NCBI RefSeq assembly: GCF_000971965.1
Contig: NZ_KQ040792.1
Coordinates: forward strand, 496,001-560,000
Reading direction: 5' to 3'
Origin: Paenibacillus wulumuqiensis
GTDB taxonomy: Bacteria; Bacillota; Bacilli; Paenibacillales; Paenibacillaceae
Length of the DNA: 64,000 nucleotides
The position numbers and the translations under genes were made by a program. The notes below the pieces were generated by a model. It searched no databases, was not told where the DNA came from, and saw only the letters and a list, made by a program, of their open reading frames with translations. Shown piece by piece: positions 7,963 to 16,938 of the stretch; position 1 is the first letter of the stretch, and the number at the start of each line of letters is the position of its first letter.

Positions 7963-10149
7963 ATGCAGTTATTTGCGAGAAAACTACCCGTTATTTTGCA
8001 ACTGAATCAATATGATTGCGGAATCGCCTGTCTAGCTATGCTCGCAAGTGGAATAAGAAAAAAGCGGATTGATACAGCCGAGTTTCGCGGTCACGGTCCT
8101 GTGCTGGGGCGTGATGGAGCAAGCCTTTCATTATTAAAGCAAGCTGCAGCACAGCGCGGTTATGAGTTGAAGGCATACCGTTTGCAAACATGCGAAGAGA
8201 TAAGCAAACTGGTTGAAATAAGACCTATTATGGTGCACTGGAATTACAACCATTTTGTGATTGTAGAAAGGTGCACAGATCTGAAGATCACCATCATTGA
8301 TCCCGCTTATGGAAGAAGTGACATATCTATCGAGAGTTTTATTCGTTCTTATAGTGGAACATGTGTAACGCTTGAATCAAGTAAAACTATACAAGCACAG
8401 GATAATGGATTGATAAATCCGGTAGCAATGCGAAGGCGAGGGTTGGTATACAAGCTATGGAAGTATTTGCGCGGGGACAAACAGCTGTTGGTGTACATTA
8501 TACTGCTGACTGTAGTGTTTCAAATTCTTAATCTGGCAGCTCCCTTTTTGACCCAATATGTTATTGATTCTTCCCAGCAACAGCAGAAGTGGTCTGTACC
8601 CTGGCTGGGCGGAGCGGTAGCGGCATCCTTGTTTCTATTTTTCGGACTGTCCCTGTTACGTATGAAGTTTATTGTTCGATTACAAGTACACATTAACCGT
8701 GCTTTGACAGAACAGGTACTGCACAAGCTATTCGTGATGCCTCTAAAATTTTTTGAATCCAGTTCAACAGGAGATATTTCGACGAGAATTTATAATATCG
8801 CAGTCATACGTGAAGTGATCTCGCGTCTTGCCTCTACTTTTTTGCTGGATATTAGTCTTCTGGTTACCTTCTTTGTGGTCATGCTTGCCTACTCGCCGAT
8901 GCTGTCGCTAATTGTGGCGGCAGGTGCAGTTTTCCAGATTATCAGTACGGTATACTTGCTACCCAAAATCGAAACCTTTACCAAACAGGAAGTGGGAAGC
9001 CAGGCACAGTTTCAGGCACAGTTAATTGAAGTGCTGCGCTCAGTAGGATTTATTAAGACAGTTGGCAAGACAGAACCGATTGAACAACAGCTGAAGGATA
9101 ATTTTGGACTGCAGCTAAGTCATTTTGAGAAAAGAATGGGATATTCCTCATTACTCGGGTCGATCTCCAATTCCATTAACTTATCTCTGCCATTATGTAT
9201 TCTTGTGATAGGTATGGCAGGATTACCGGGAAATGGACTTACACTCGGTGCGCTTGTGGCATTTTCCAATATTGCAGGACGTTTTATGACACCGCTGGGT
9301 TCTATCATCGGCAGTCTGGAATCCATGAAAATGGTGGAAGAAATGATTAACCGGGTAGAGCACATTATCTGCGAAGATGAAGAGAATCTGAACGAGGATC
9401 AAAGCTTGCAATTCCAGCCTGATCGGCATGTCATTCAGCTTCGGGATATACGATTCAGTCATAACGGAAAACATTATGAACTTGACGGAATCAATCTGGA
9501 TGTGCATCCCTTTGAAAAAGTAACTCTAATTGGTAAAACGGGAAGTGGCAAATCCACTCTGTTCAAATTGTTGGCCGGATTGTATGAGCCAGCTGGAGGT
9601 AGTATCCATTATGGAACGACCAATAGCAGGGATATCAATCTGTGTGCACTGCGTGAGCATATGGGTTATCTCGTTCAAGATACGCATTTATTCAATGATA
9701 CGATTCTGAACAACATACGCTATTTTAATGAGCATGTGCGAATGGAGGATATTATTCAAGCGGCTAGAGATGCCTGTATCCATGATGAAATTATAAAGAT
9801 GCCTATGGGTTACTATACCGTTATTGGTGAAAATGGAGTCACTCTTTCCGGTGGACAGCGACAACGTATAGCTATTGCACGTGTACTAGCCAAAAAGCCA
9901 CGGATTTTGCTTGTGGACGAAGGTACGAGCAATCTCGATGCTGCTACTGAAGAGACCATTTTACGCAATCTATATGCCAAGCCAATTACTGTTATTTCCA
10001 TTACACACCGCAAAAGCTGGCTGGAGCATGCGGATCATGTATACGAACTAGACAAAGGTAAACTGCGGCGCGTATCCGCGCAGGAACATAGTGGTAGTAT
10101 AAGTGGTTTGCTGAAAGGAGGTGATGCTGTAAACGGTCAAACGATTTAA
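7963..10149 (+). CDS. lanT: Bifunctional lantibiotic peptidase/ABC exporter LanT
   Basis: 728 aa, the usual size for class II LanT. An N-terminal C39 peptidase has catalytic Cys19 (QYDCGIACL), His97 (NYNHFVIVE) and Asp113 (IIDPAYG). It is followed by a transmembrane domain of about six helices (residues ~165-440) and a nucleotide-binding domain with GKTGSGKST, LSGGQRQRIAIAR, ILLVDEGTSNLD and a switch His in SITHR. It cuts leaders after the double glycine and exports the core. It starts 10 bp after lanM1 behind AGGAGGAGG. A single LanT probably serves both precursors, as in lacticin 3147 and haloduracin. Confidence 0.95.
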   Translation: MQLFARKLPVILQLNQYDCGIACLAMLASGIRKKRIDTAEFRGHGPVLGRDGASLSLLKQAAAQRGYELKAYRLQTCEEISKLVEIRPIMVHWNYNHFVIVERCTDLKITIIDPAYGRSDISIESFIRSYSGTCVTLESSKTIQAQDNGLINPVAMRRRGLVYKLWKYLRGDKQLLVYIILLTVVFQILNLAAPFLTQYVIDSSQQQQKWSVPWLGGAVAASLFLFFGLSLLRMKFIVRLQVHINRALTEQVLHKLFVMPLKFFESSSTGDISTRIYNIAVIREVISRLASTFLLDISLLVTFFVVMLAYSPMLSLIVAAGAVFQIISTVYLLPKIETFTKQEVGSQAQFQAQLIEVLRSVGFIKTVGKTEPIEQQLKDNFGLQLSHFEKRMGYSSLLGSISNSINLSLPLCILVIGMAGLPGNGLTLGALVAFSNIAGRFMTPLGSIIGSLESMKMVEEMINRVEHIICEDEENLNEDQSLQFQPDRHVIQLRDIRFSHNGKHYELDGINLDVHPFEKVTLIGKTGSGKSTLFKLLAGLYEPAGGSIHYGTTNSRDINLCALREHMGYLVQDTHLFNDTILNNIRYFNEHVRMEDIIQAARDACIHDEIIKMPMGYYTVIGENGVTLSGGQRQRIAIARVLAKKPRILLVDEGTSNLDAATEETILRNLYAKPITVISITHRKSWLEHADHVYELDKGKLRRVSAQEHSGSISGLLKGGDAVNGQTI

Positions 10150-10229
10150 GAGACGTATCGGCTGTTCAGTGTCAGAATGCTAATCCATAATCAATAATCC
10201 AAAACCCAAATAACAAGGAGGAAATTAAA

Positions 10230-10400
10230 ATGAAAAAACAAGAGCTGATAATCGCACAGGTGTCCGAAAAAGAACTGAAAGAACTGGCAGGCGGTGCCGA
10301 ATCCACACCAAACGGTACACCGGCTACAATCATTCCGGTATCTCTGGCCATTTGTCCGACAACTCGTTGCGCTTCCATCGTGGAATCCTGTAACGGCTAA
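10230..10400 (+). CDS. lanA2: Two-peptide lantibiotic beta precursor (LanA2)
   Basis: A 56-aa prepeptide preceded by AAGGAGGAAATTAAA. The leader contains VSEKELKELAGGA, a double-glycine site with predicted cleavage after G22. The core carries SLAICPTTRCASIVESCNG; CPTTKC is the hallmark of beta peptides such as haloduracin beta, lacticin 3147 A2, plantaricin W beta and lichenicidin beta, here with Arg for Lys. The core has three Cys and many Thr/Ser. A C-terminal SCNG instead of the usual terminal Cys-rich RAC/SRC end is distinctive. Together with lanA1 it defines a two-component lantibiotic. Confidence 0.92.
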   Translation: MKKQELIIAQVSEKELKELAGGAESTPNGTPATIIPVSLAICPTTRCASIVESCNG

Positions 10401-10416
10401 ACCGGTATGATGGTAA

Positions 10417-10461
10417 GCAAAAAGAAAGGGATACTGTATTGTGGTATTCCTTTCTTTTTGC
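10417..10461 (+). terminator. Attenuator hairpin between lanA2 and lanM2
   Basis: A long 18-bp stem, GCAAAAAGAAAGGGATAC with GTATTCCTTTCTTTTTGC (one G-T pair), loop of 9 nt. It sits 16 bp after the beta precursor, mirroring the hairpin after lanA1. It has no long trailing T run, so readthrough to lanM2 is expected. Confidence 0.75.
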
Positions 10462-10513
10462 ATTTGCAGATTGTCAGCAACGTAGCCAATTTGGAAAGAA
10501 AGGGGCGATTGAT

Positions 10514-13426
10514 ATGAAAACATTGAATGATCCGTACAACGAGCTGATGCTTACCGGTAGTACAAAACATATGCCGGCATCGTTGTTTGATGAGCAGGAT
10601 TATTTTAAGCATTTTATTGCTTACTACATGCAGCCAGTTTATACCCGTATCCGCTCGGGACTGCAGCAATTGGATCAGGAAGTGCTTGATCAAGATATGC
10701 TGCTGCATTCCATAATGACCAATTACAAAAAAAAGCTGTATCGAATGGTCGGTAAGACCATTATTTATGAATTCCATCAAACATTTGATGAGTACGATGA
10801 GCATTGCAATTCCAGATACTATGACTATTTTGCTGAGAGTCTGCGAGATACAGAAAATGTAGAAAGGATAATGAATAGATATCCGGTATTGCGGCGGCTG
10901 ATTAACAAGTCTACCGAACAGTTTATTGCATTTAACCTTCATATTATTTCTAGATTTGTGGAACAATATGACTACATTTGCCGGACGTTCCACCTTTCGG
11001 GTATATTAAGTCAACTGAGTACAGGGGCAGGTGATGATCATCAGCAGGGGAAAAGTGTAGCCATATTGGATATTGGTTCTTCAAAGCTGGTATACAAACC
11101 TCGATCCCTGAAGGTCGATTTGTTTTATCGGGAATGGATTGAGCATGTAAATGTTACCTGCAGCACTAATCTGCAAACACCTTTGTCTGTAGATTGCGGT
11201 ACATACGGATGGCAGGAATATGTGGAATCGCGACCCTGCTCTTCGTTTAAAGAAGTAGCTAGATTTTATCATGAGTTTGGTATGCAGCTTGCTTTTATCT
11301 ATGCATTTCAAAGCTCGGATTTCCATTATGAAAATGTAATTGCTGCAGGTGCAAGTCCAATACTAATTGATCTGGAAACTTTATTTCAAGGCAGTCCGAG
11401 ATTCAATACCCAAAATCAAGAAAGCCATCCTACACTGGATGTATCGCGAATTATAAATAAAACAATCCTGAAATCTGCAGTCTTCGATTACACGAGTTTT
11501 GCGGATGAACGCGGAATGCATCATATTGGTGCCCTGATCGATGTGGACAAGCGCAAAATTGAAAATGAAGCTGTTGTGAATATAGGAAGCGACCGGATCT
11601 CCATTCAGCGGCAAACACAGGAAATGGTTAGTCATGGCAATATGCCGACATATGACGGATATGTTCAATATGCCTATGATTATGAACATATTCTTGTAGA
11701 AAGTTTTGCTGATACGCTAGGCTGGCTGAGCAAGGATACGTATCTGAAAACGCTGATTAAGAAATATGCCGAAGCGGAAATTCGTATCATTATGCGTCCT
11801 ACTTATTTATATAGTACCTATCTGGAAGCTTTATATCATCCTGATTATCTTCGAAAGGAGGAAGAGCGAAAACGGGTGTTGTCTTTTATTGGAAATGCCT
11901 ATGTACGTTATGATGCCTTTGAAGCTATTTTCCCTTCCGAGCTGAAGGACATGATGGATGGAGATGTTCCCTACTTTTTTACAAGATTATCTTCACGTCA
12001 GCTCTGGTCAGCAACAGGGGAAAATGTACCTGTGAATATTTTGCATCATAGTGCCAGCGATGAAGTATTGGAACGGCTGGCTGGCATTAATGAGGCAGAA
12101 ATCAGGCAGCAGGTTCAACTAATCAGCATGTCTATGAGTGTCATGGTTGCAAATCAGCAAGCCAAACCTGCAAATGAGAAATCATTGTCTACCAACCGAT
12201 CAAGTAAAATATCCAGTGTTCCGCTATCCGCTTCCATTGAAGAATTTATTCGTCTGGAAACGCAAAATATTACACAACAGCGGCTTGAAGTTGCGGACTA
12301 TGCACAGTGGCTGTCAGTTGTTTCCATGCCGGATGGACAGCATACAATAGGACCGATGGGGTTCGGATTGTACAATGGACTTGCAGGTATGGGCCTATAT
12401 TATGCTGCCTATGCTGAAGTGTTTGACGACAAACAGGCAGAGACTATGGTAGCCGATATCGATCGTTCTATTCGACATATGTATCCGCTGAATGCTTATA
12501 AGGATAGCTACTCCGCATTTTATGGTTCCACCTGCTATATGTATTACGTTAATGGATTGCGTCATCTGTCTGTATACACTGAAGAGGAACGGCAGAGATT
12601 ATATAATGAGTATATGGATGGACTTGCAGAACAATTGCCTTCTATTCGGCAAAACGATTTTATGGGAGGGCTAGCAGGCGTTCTTAAAGTACTGGTAAAT
12701 CTGTACAAGTCCACACTACTGCCACGGATCAAGCAAACAGCACAGCAGGTTTGCTGCGAACTGTGCAGACGTGTCATTGTTGAGAAAGATAAAGCGTATT
12801 GGTTGCCCGATACAGGTACCGGTAAGCCTCTTGCAGGATTTTCTCATGGAATCACAGGGATTGCCTATGCATTATCCGAATATTTTGCGCATGTAGAACA
12901 GGATGAGGCTGTGCTGGACATCATTGGTCAGACTCTTGCTTTTGAAGATCAATTTTATTGCAAGACAACCGGACAATGGCAGGATAATCGTGATAACCGA
13001 CAGAGATGTTCATCGCCGATGTGGTGTCACGGTTCTGCAGGAATTGTACTTGGACGCAGTCAAATTGCCGATTCTACAAAAGGATTCATAACACCGAACT
13101 GGCTGAATGAATCGCTCTCCGATCTGCTGCTCCATGGACAGGAACATCAACAGGGGAATTCACTTTGTCATGGTACAATGGGCAATGCTGATATTTTATA
13201 CACGCTTTCACAAAGTGAAAAATTTGTGTGTGAACGGGAACGAATCGAATTATTTGCCACGAACTGGATGGATACTTTTCGTTGTAGTTTGCATACAACA
13301 GGTTGGAGAAATGGAGTTGCCAATGATGCTTACAGCCCCGGATTAATGCTTGGACGTACCGGTCAGCTCTATGCACTGTTGCGTCGTTATTCCGGCAATT
13401 TGCCTTCCGTATTATTGTTGGATTGA
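10514..13426 (+). CDS. lanM: Class II lanthionine synthetase LanM2
   Basis: 970 aa with the same two-domain plan as LanM1 but clearly divergent. Dehydratase motifs are VYKPRSLKVD (near residue 195) and DFHYENVIAAGASPILIDLETLF (near 270). Cyclase motifs are GFSHGITGIAYAL, MWCHGSAGIV (near 836) and SLCHGTMGNADIL (near 885), supplying the zinc ligands Cys, Cys and His. Start ATG 10514 follows AAAGAAAGGGG; the in-frame TTG at 10439 lies within the attenuator stem. Adjacent to the beta precursor, it most likely modifies that peptide. Two divergent LanMs for two precursors is the haloduracin/lichenicidin arrangement. Confidence 0.95.
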   Translation: MKTLNDPYNELMLTGSTKHMPASLFDEQDYFKHFIAYYMQPVYTRIRSGLQQLDQEVLDQDMLLHSIMTNYKKKLYRMVGKTIIYEFHQTFDEYDEHCNSRYYDYFAESLRDTENVERIMNRYPVLRRLINKSTEQFIAFNLHIISRFVEQYDYICRTFHLSGILSQLSTGAGDDHQQGKSVAILDIGSSKLVYKPRSLKVDLFYREWIEHVNVTCSTNLQTPLSVDCGTYGWQEYVESRPCSSFKEVARFYHEFGMQLAFIYAFQSSDFHYENVIAAGASPILIDLETLFQGSPRFNTQNQESHPTLDVSRIINKTILKSAVFDYTSFADERGMHHIGALIDVDKRKIENEAVVNIGSDRISIQRQTQEMVSHGNMPTYDGYVQYAYDYEHILVESFADTLGWLSKDTYLKTLIKKYAEAEIRIIMRPTYLYSTYLEALYHPDYLRKEEERKRVLSFIGNAYVRYDAFEAIFPSELKDMMDGDVPYFFTRLSSRQLWSATGENVPVNILHHSASDEVLERLAGINEAEIRQQVQLISMSMSVMVANQQAKPANEKSLSTNRSSKISSVPLSASIEEFIRLETQNITQQRLEVADYAQWLSVVSMPDGQHTIGPMGFGLYNGLAGMGLYYAAYAEVFDDKQAETMVADIDRSIRHMYPLNAYKDSYSAFYGSTCYMYYVNGLRHLSVYTEEERQRLYNEYMDGLAEQLPSIRQNDFMGGLAGVLKVLVNLYKSTLLPRIKQTAQQVCCELCRRVIVEKDKAYWLPDTGTGKPLAGFSHGITGIAYALSEYFAHVEQDEAVLDIIGQTLAFEDQFYCKTTGQWQDNRDNRQRCSSPMWCHGSAGIVLGRSQIADSTKGFITPNWLNESLSDLLLHGQEHQQGNSLCHGTMGNADILYTLSQSEKFVCERERIELFATNWMDTFRCSLHTTGWRNGVANDAYSPGLMLGRTGQLYALLRRYSGNLPSVLLLD

Positions 13427-13451
13427 TTGAGATCACACACTGAATGACAAG

Positions 13452-13507
13452 AATAAGCTCCAATGCAAAGTTACAGGATCATGTAACCATGCGTTGGAGC
13501 TTATTTT
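13452..13507 (+). terminator. Terminator closing the lantibiotic locus
   Basis: Outer stem AATAAGCTCCAATGC with GCGTTGGAGCTTATT, plus a nested GTTAC/GTAAC stem, followed by TT. It lies between convergent genes and may work in both directions. Confidence 0.8.
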
Positions 13508-13531
13508 CATGTTGCTATAAGACTTGAGATA

Positions 13532-14200
13532 TCAAGATTGTTCAAATTGGCTTATCCGCCGCTCCCACCAGTTGAGCAGCTTGCTCAGTGAATAGGTGAG
13601 GATCAGGTAAATGATCGCTGCTGTCAGATATGGTTCCCAGATGCGCATATACTGGCCACGCATCACATTGGCATAATACATCAGCTCTTTGGCTGCGATG
13701 ACCGTGAGCAGAGAAGAGTCTTTGATCAGCACGATAAATTCATTACCAAACGCAGGTACCATTCGCTTGATCGCCTGGGGCAGGATAATGTAGCGCATCG
13801 TCTGGCGATGTGTCATGCCAAGCGACAGGGAAGCTTCGGTCTGTCCCTTTTCCACCGATTGGATACCCGCTCTGAAGATCTCTGCCGTATAGGCCGCCGA
13901 ATTGAGCGTCATCGACAGGACAGCAGCGATCATCACATCCGTATGACCGACCAGCGCCGGTACGACGCCAAAATGCACGATCAGAATCTGGACGAGCAGC
14001 GGCGTACCACGGAAGAAATTGATATAACAGGCCGCCGGCAGCCGGAAGTAGGCGCGTGCCGACATCCGGCCAAAGCCGACGATTAAACCGAGCAGAGAGC
14101 CGAGAATAATGGAGAGAATGGAGATCCCGATCGTGAGCAGGGTTCCCCGCAGCAGCATGGGCAGATAATACAGGATGATATCAAAACGAAACTCCTGCAT
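13532..14200 (-). CDS. Polar amino-acid ABC transporter permease
   Basis: 222 aa of the HisM/GlnP family, about five membrane helices. The EAA loop reads TEASLSLGMTHRQTMRYIILPQA; NFFRGTPLLVQILIVHFG near residue 60 is also typical. It forms the channel for polar amino acids. It follows the substrate-binding protein gene by 3 bp on the same strand. No cognate ATPase gene is next to it, so the ATPase must come from elsewhere. Base composition is clearly GC-richer than the lantibiotic locus beside it. Confidence 0.9.
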   Translation of the reverse strand: MQEFRFDIILYYLPMLLRGTLLTIGISILSIILGSLLGLIVGFGRMSARAYFRLPAACYINFFRGTPLLVQILIVHFGVVPALVGHTDVMIAAVLSMTLNSAAYTAEIFRAGIQSVEKGQTEASLSLGMTHRQTMRYIILPQAIKRMVPAFGNEFIVLIKDSSLLTVIAAKELMYYANVMRGQYMRIWEPYLTAAIIYLILTYSLSKLLNWWERRISQFEQS

Positions 14201-14203
14201 GGC

Positions 14204-15049
14204 TTAGCCTTTGGCCATGGCTGCTTTGAGGTTGGTCAGATCCGGTTCTTCGCCAAACCAGGTTTTGTAGATCTCTGCGTACGTTCCGTTGTCGATGACC
14301 TTCTGAATCGCCGGGTCCAGCTTGGCTTTCAGATCACTGCCTTTGGGATAAATAATGCCGTAATACTCGGAATCAAAGTTCTGGGAGTCTGCGATGCTCA
14401 CCAGATTTTTATCCGGGTTGTTTTTGATATATTCACGCACCACTGCAATATCCGCGACGACCGCATCGGCTCCGCCGCTGTCCAGCTCCATCAATGCCAG
14501 CGCATTGCTTTCGAACTTGCTGAGACCGGCACTGTTGTCGCCCATGATGCCTGTCATCAGAATATCGGCGGTAGTGCCATTCTGGACAGCGACTTTTTTG
14601 TCCTTGAGATCCAGCGCGGATTTTACCGGACTGCCCTGTTTGACCATAATGATATTGGTCGATTCAAAATAGGGAAGGGAAAATTCATAGCTGTCTTTGC
14701 GCTCATCGGTAATGGAAACCGAAGAGATGCCTGCCTGATACTCGGTGCCCTGGCGTACACTCTCCAGCATCGTATCCCAGCCGACATTGGTCACTTCATG
14801 CTCCAGTCCGGCTTCCTTGATGACTGCTGCGATAAAGTCGATATCGAATCCTTTGACCTGATCCAGATCCATAAATTCCATCGGTGCATAGGAAGCATCG
14901 GTAGCGAATTTGACAGGTCCGCTGGCTGCGGCAGGTTCACCGGTCTCACTGCTGGCAGCAGGAGCAGGGTCCTGTGCAGGTGGCTGCCCGCAGGCAGATA
15001 CCAGACTTATTACCAATGTTAGTAAAATTAACAAATATCCCTTTTTCAC
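14204..15049 (-). CDS. Amino-acid ABC transporter substrate-binding lipoprotein
   Basis: A 281-aa family 3 solute-binding protein. The lipobox SLVSAC marks Cys19 or so for lipid anchoring, followed by a Pro/Ala/Ser-rich linker. The ligand-binding fold shows GFDIDFIAAV, MLESVRQG and KKVAVQNGTTAD. Start GTG (complement of 15047-15049) is chosen because TAGGGGG lies just upstream and the product begins with a proper signal peptide (VKKGYLLILLTLVISLVSAC). It delivers a polar amino acid to the downstream permease. Confidence 0.9.
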   Translation of the reverse strand: MKKGYLLILLTLVISLVSACGQPPAQDPAPAASSETGEPAAASGPVKFATDASYAPMEFMDLDQVKGFDIDFIAAVIKEAGLEHEVTNVGWDTMLESVRQGTEYQAGISSVSITDERKDSYEFSLPYFESTNIIMVKQGSPVKSALDLKDKKVAVQNGTTADILMTGIMGDNSAGLSKFESNALALMELDSGGADAVVADIAVVREYIKNNPDKNLVSIADSQNFDSEYYGIIYPKGSDLKAKLDPAIQKVIDNGTYAEIYKTWFGEEPDLTNLKAAMAKG

Positions 15050-15172
15050 TATGTAACCCCCTAATATTTGAATGTATATTAGAGATTCTAGCAAGAAATA
15101 TAAGGGATAACAATGAAAATATACGATATATGTTAGTTTATTTTACATATACATTTGAGAATATCTTGTTTA

Positions 15173-15706
15173 TCACGAAATGAAAATTGTATCCATAGAT
15201 TTCAGGTCAGCAAATCTTCCATCCCATACGTTTTCATGATGAAGAATAATCTGCTCGGCAGTCAGTGTCCTGCTATCGAGTGTGCTGTGACTCTCCGCTG
15301 CTACAATATTATGCTGGTAACCGAGACTGTAGGCTGCGCGCAGAGTCGTGTCCAGACAGAATTCGGTCTGGGCTCCGGCGAAGATAAGCTGTTCGATCCC
15401 ATGCTGCTGCAGCCATTCCAGCAGTTCGGTCCGGTAAAAGGAATCCCAGCGGGTTTTACGGATAACCGTATCTTCGGGCATGCGGGACAGGCGGCTGCAG
15501 ATCTGCCAGTCCGGCGTATCTACGTACAGATCCTCACCCGGCGTATAGCTGGTATGCTGGATAAAGACCACCGGTACCTGCTGACGGCGTGCTCCCGCAA
15601 TTAGCTCATTCACGTTCGCAACCAGCGGTTCACGGCGGTATAATGCATTTTCCTCACCCGTGAAAAAAATCTCCTGCATATCGATAATAATCAGTGCCTG
15701 CTTCAT
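15173..15706 (-). CDS. Isochorismatase-family cysteine hydrolase
   Basis: 177 aa. The triad is visible: Asp9 (IIIDMQ), Lys84 (VIRKTRWDSF) and Cys117 (GAQTEFCLDTT). Relatives hydrolyse nicotinamide, isochorismate, N-carbamoyl compounds or related amides; the exact substrate cannot be told from the sequence. It stands as a single gene transcribed toward the amino-acid transporter, from which a 123-bp AT-rich spacer separates it. Confidence 0.88.
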   Translation of the reverse strand: MKQALIIIDMQEIFFTGEENALYRREPLVANVNELIAGARRQQVPVVFIQHTSYTPGEDLYVDTPDWQICSRLSRMPEDTVIRKTRWDSFYRTELLEWLQQHGIEQLIFAGAQTEFCLDTTLRAAYSLGYQHNIVAAESHSTLDSRTLTAEQIILHHENVWDGRFADLKSMDTIFIS

Positions 15707-15944
15707 GGTGAATCATCCTCTCTTTAGCATAGTAAAGTATGTAACAAGCATTCATTATACCGCAAATCGGGCTATTGTCATGGATGTAAATTCCCGGTTC
15801 GATTCCGGCACTTCTGCACAGCGGTTCCAGATCAGCATAAGTCTGCTGAATAATTAGCGTTTTGAGCGGACTTATGGAACAATATATGTATAACCCAACC
15901 CGCTCCCAGGAGCCGGAGAAAAAGAACGAAAAGGATGGAGACAT

Positions 15945-16892
15945 ATGAACGAACAACGGATTGAAATCAGCAAAAACGTACTGACTGACTGTCTGGGTCT
16001 TCAGCCCGGCGAAACCCTGGTTGTCGTAACCGATGACAGCCGCAAGGAATTGGCAGAATCCCTGTATGAAGCCGGCAAGCGCCTCGGCGCCGAATCGATG
16101 CTGATGGTCATGCAGGAACGCAGCAAATCAGGCGAAGAACCGCCAGCCTCGATTGCCATGGCGATGATGAATGCTTCGGTAGCCGTCTGCGTCACCCGCT
16201 ATTCCCTGACCCATACCTCTGCCCGCAAACAGGCAGCAGCTGCTGGTGCACGTGTGGCGACGATGCCGGGCATTACCGAAGATATGTTCACCCACGGTGC
16301 AATCACGGCCGAGTATTCCAAAGTCAAGGAATTGACGGAAAAAGTCACAGCGATGCTGACCCGCGCTTCCACCGTACGGATCGAAAAGGGCGGCTACAGC
16401 CTGAATTTCTCCATCGACAGCAGAGAAGGCGTACCGAGTACCGGTCTGTATCTGAATCCCGGTGAATCCGGCAATCTGCCTTCCGGTGAAGCGTATATCG
16501 CACCTCTGGAAGGCACGGCGGAAGGACAGATTCTGGCAGACGGTTCGGTAGCAGGGCTCGGCGCGCTGAGCAGTCCGCTGCTGCTGACGGTTGCAGACGG
16601 CAGACTGACGGCCGCCGAAGGAGACAAAGGCGATGAACTGCTGCGTATGCTCGGAGATGACCAGGGACGCATGCTGGGCGAGTTCGGGATCGGTACGAAT
16701 GACAAAGCCCGTATCACCGGCATCGTGCTGGAAGACGAGAAAGTATATGGAACGATCCATGTGGCCTTTGGCAGCAATAATACATTTGGCGGTACGGTCG
16801 CGGCAGGCGTACATATCGATATCGTGGTGAAGCAGCCGGATGTGTATCTGGATGATCAGCTGATCATGCGTGCCGGCGAACTGCTGGACTAA
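15945..16892 (+). CDS. M29-like aminopeptidase family protein
   Basis: 315 aa resembling the AmpS/thermophilic aminopeptidase and NicX-like fold. Typical segments are SGNLPSGEAYIAPLEGTAEG, GEFGIGTNDKARITG and HVAFGSNNTFGG followed by HIDIV, which carry the metal-binding Glu, His and Asp. Proteins of this length in the family may be aminopeptidases or ring-cleaving dioxygenases, so the substrate is open. AAGGATGGAGACAT precedes the ATG. The next gene, a PucR-type regulator, begins 46 bp downstream and is probably co-transcribed. Confidence 0.78.
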   Translation: MNEQRIEISKNVLTDCLGLQPGETLVVVTDDSRKELAESLYEAGKRLGAESMLMVMQERSKSGEEPPASIAMAMMNASVAVCVTRYSLTHTSARKQAAAAGARVATMPGITEDMFTHGAITAEYSKVKELTEKVTAMLTRASTVRIEKGGYSLNFSIDSREGVPSTGLYLNPGESGNLPSGEAYIAPLEGTAEGQILADGSVAGLGALSSPLLLTVADGRLTAAEGDKGDELLRMLGDDQGRMLGEFGIGTNDKARITGIVLEDEKVYGTIHVAFGSNNTFGGTVAAGVHIDIVVKQPDVYLDDQLIMRAGELLD

Positions 16893-16938
16893 CGGACGGA
16901 CACAGAGTACCAATTTGCGATAACGGCGGTGAACAGAA

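Noticed and set aside
15785-15825. tRNA-like T-arm (CCCGGTTCGATTCCGG)
   Set aside because: The T-loop-like sequence has an imperfect stem and no matching acceptor, D- or anticodon arms around it.
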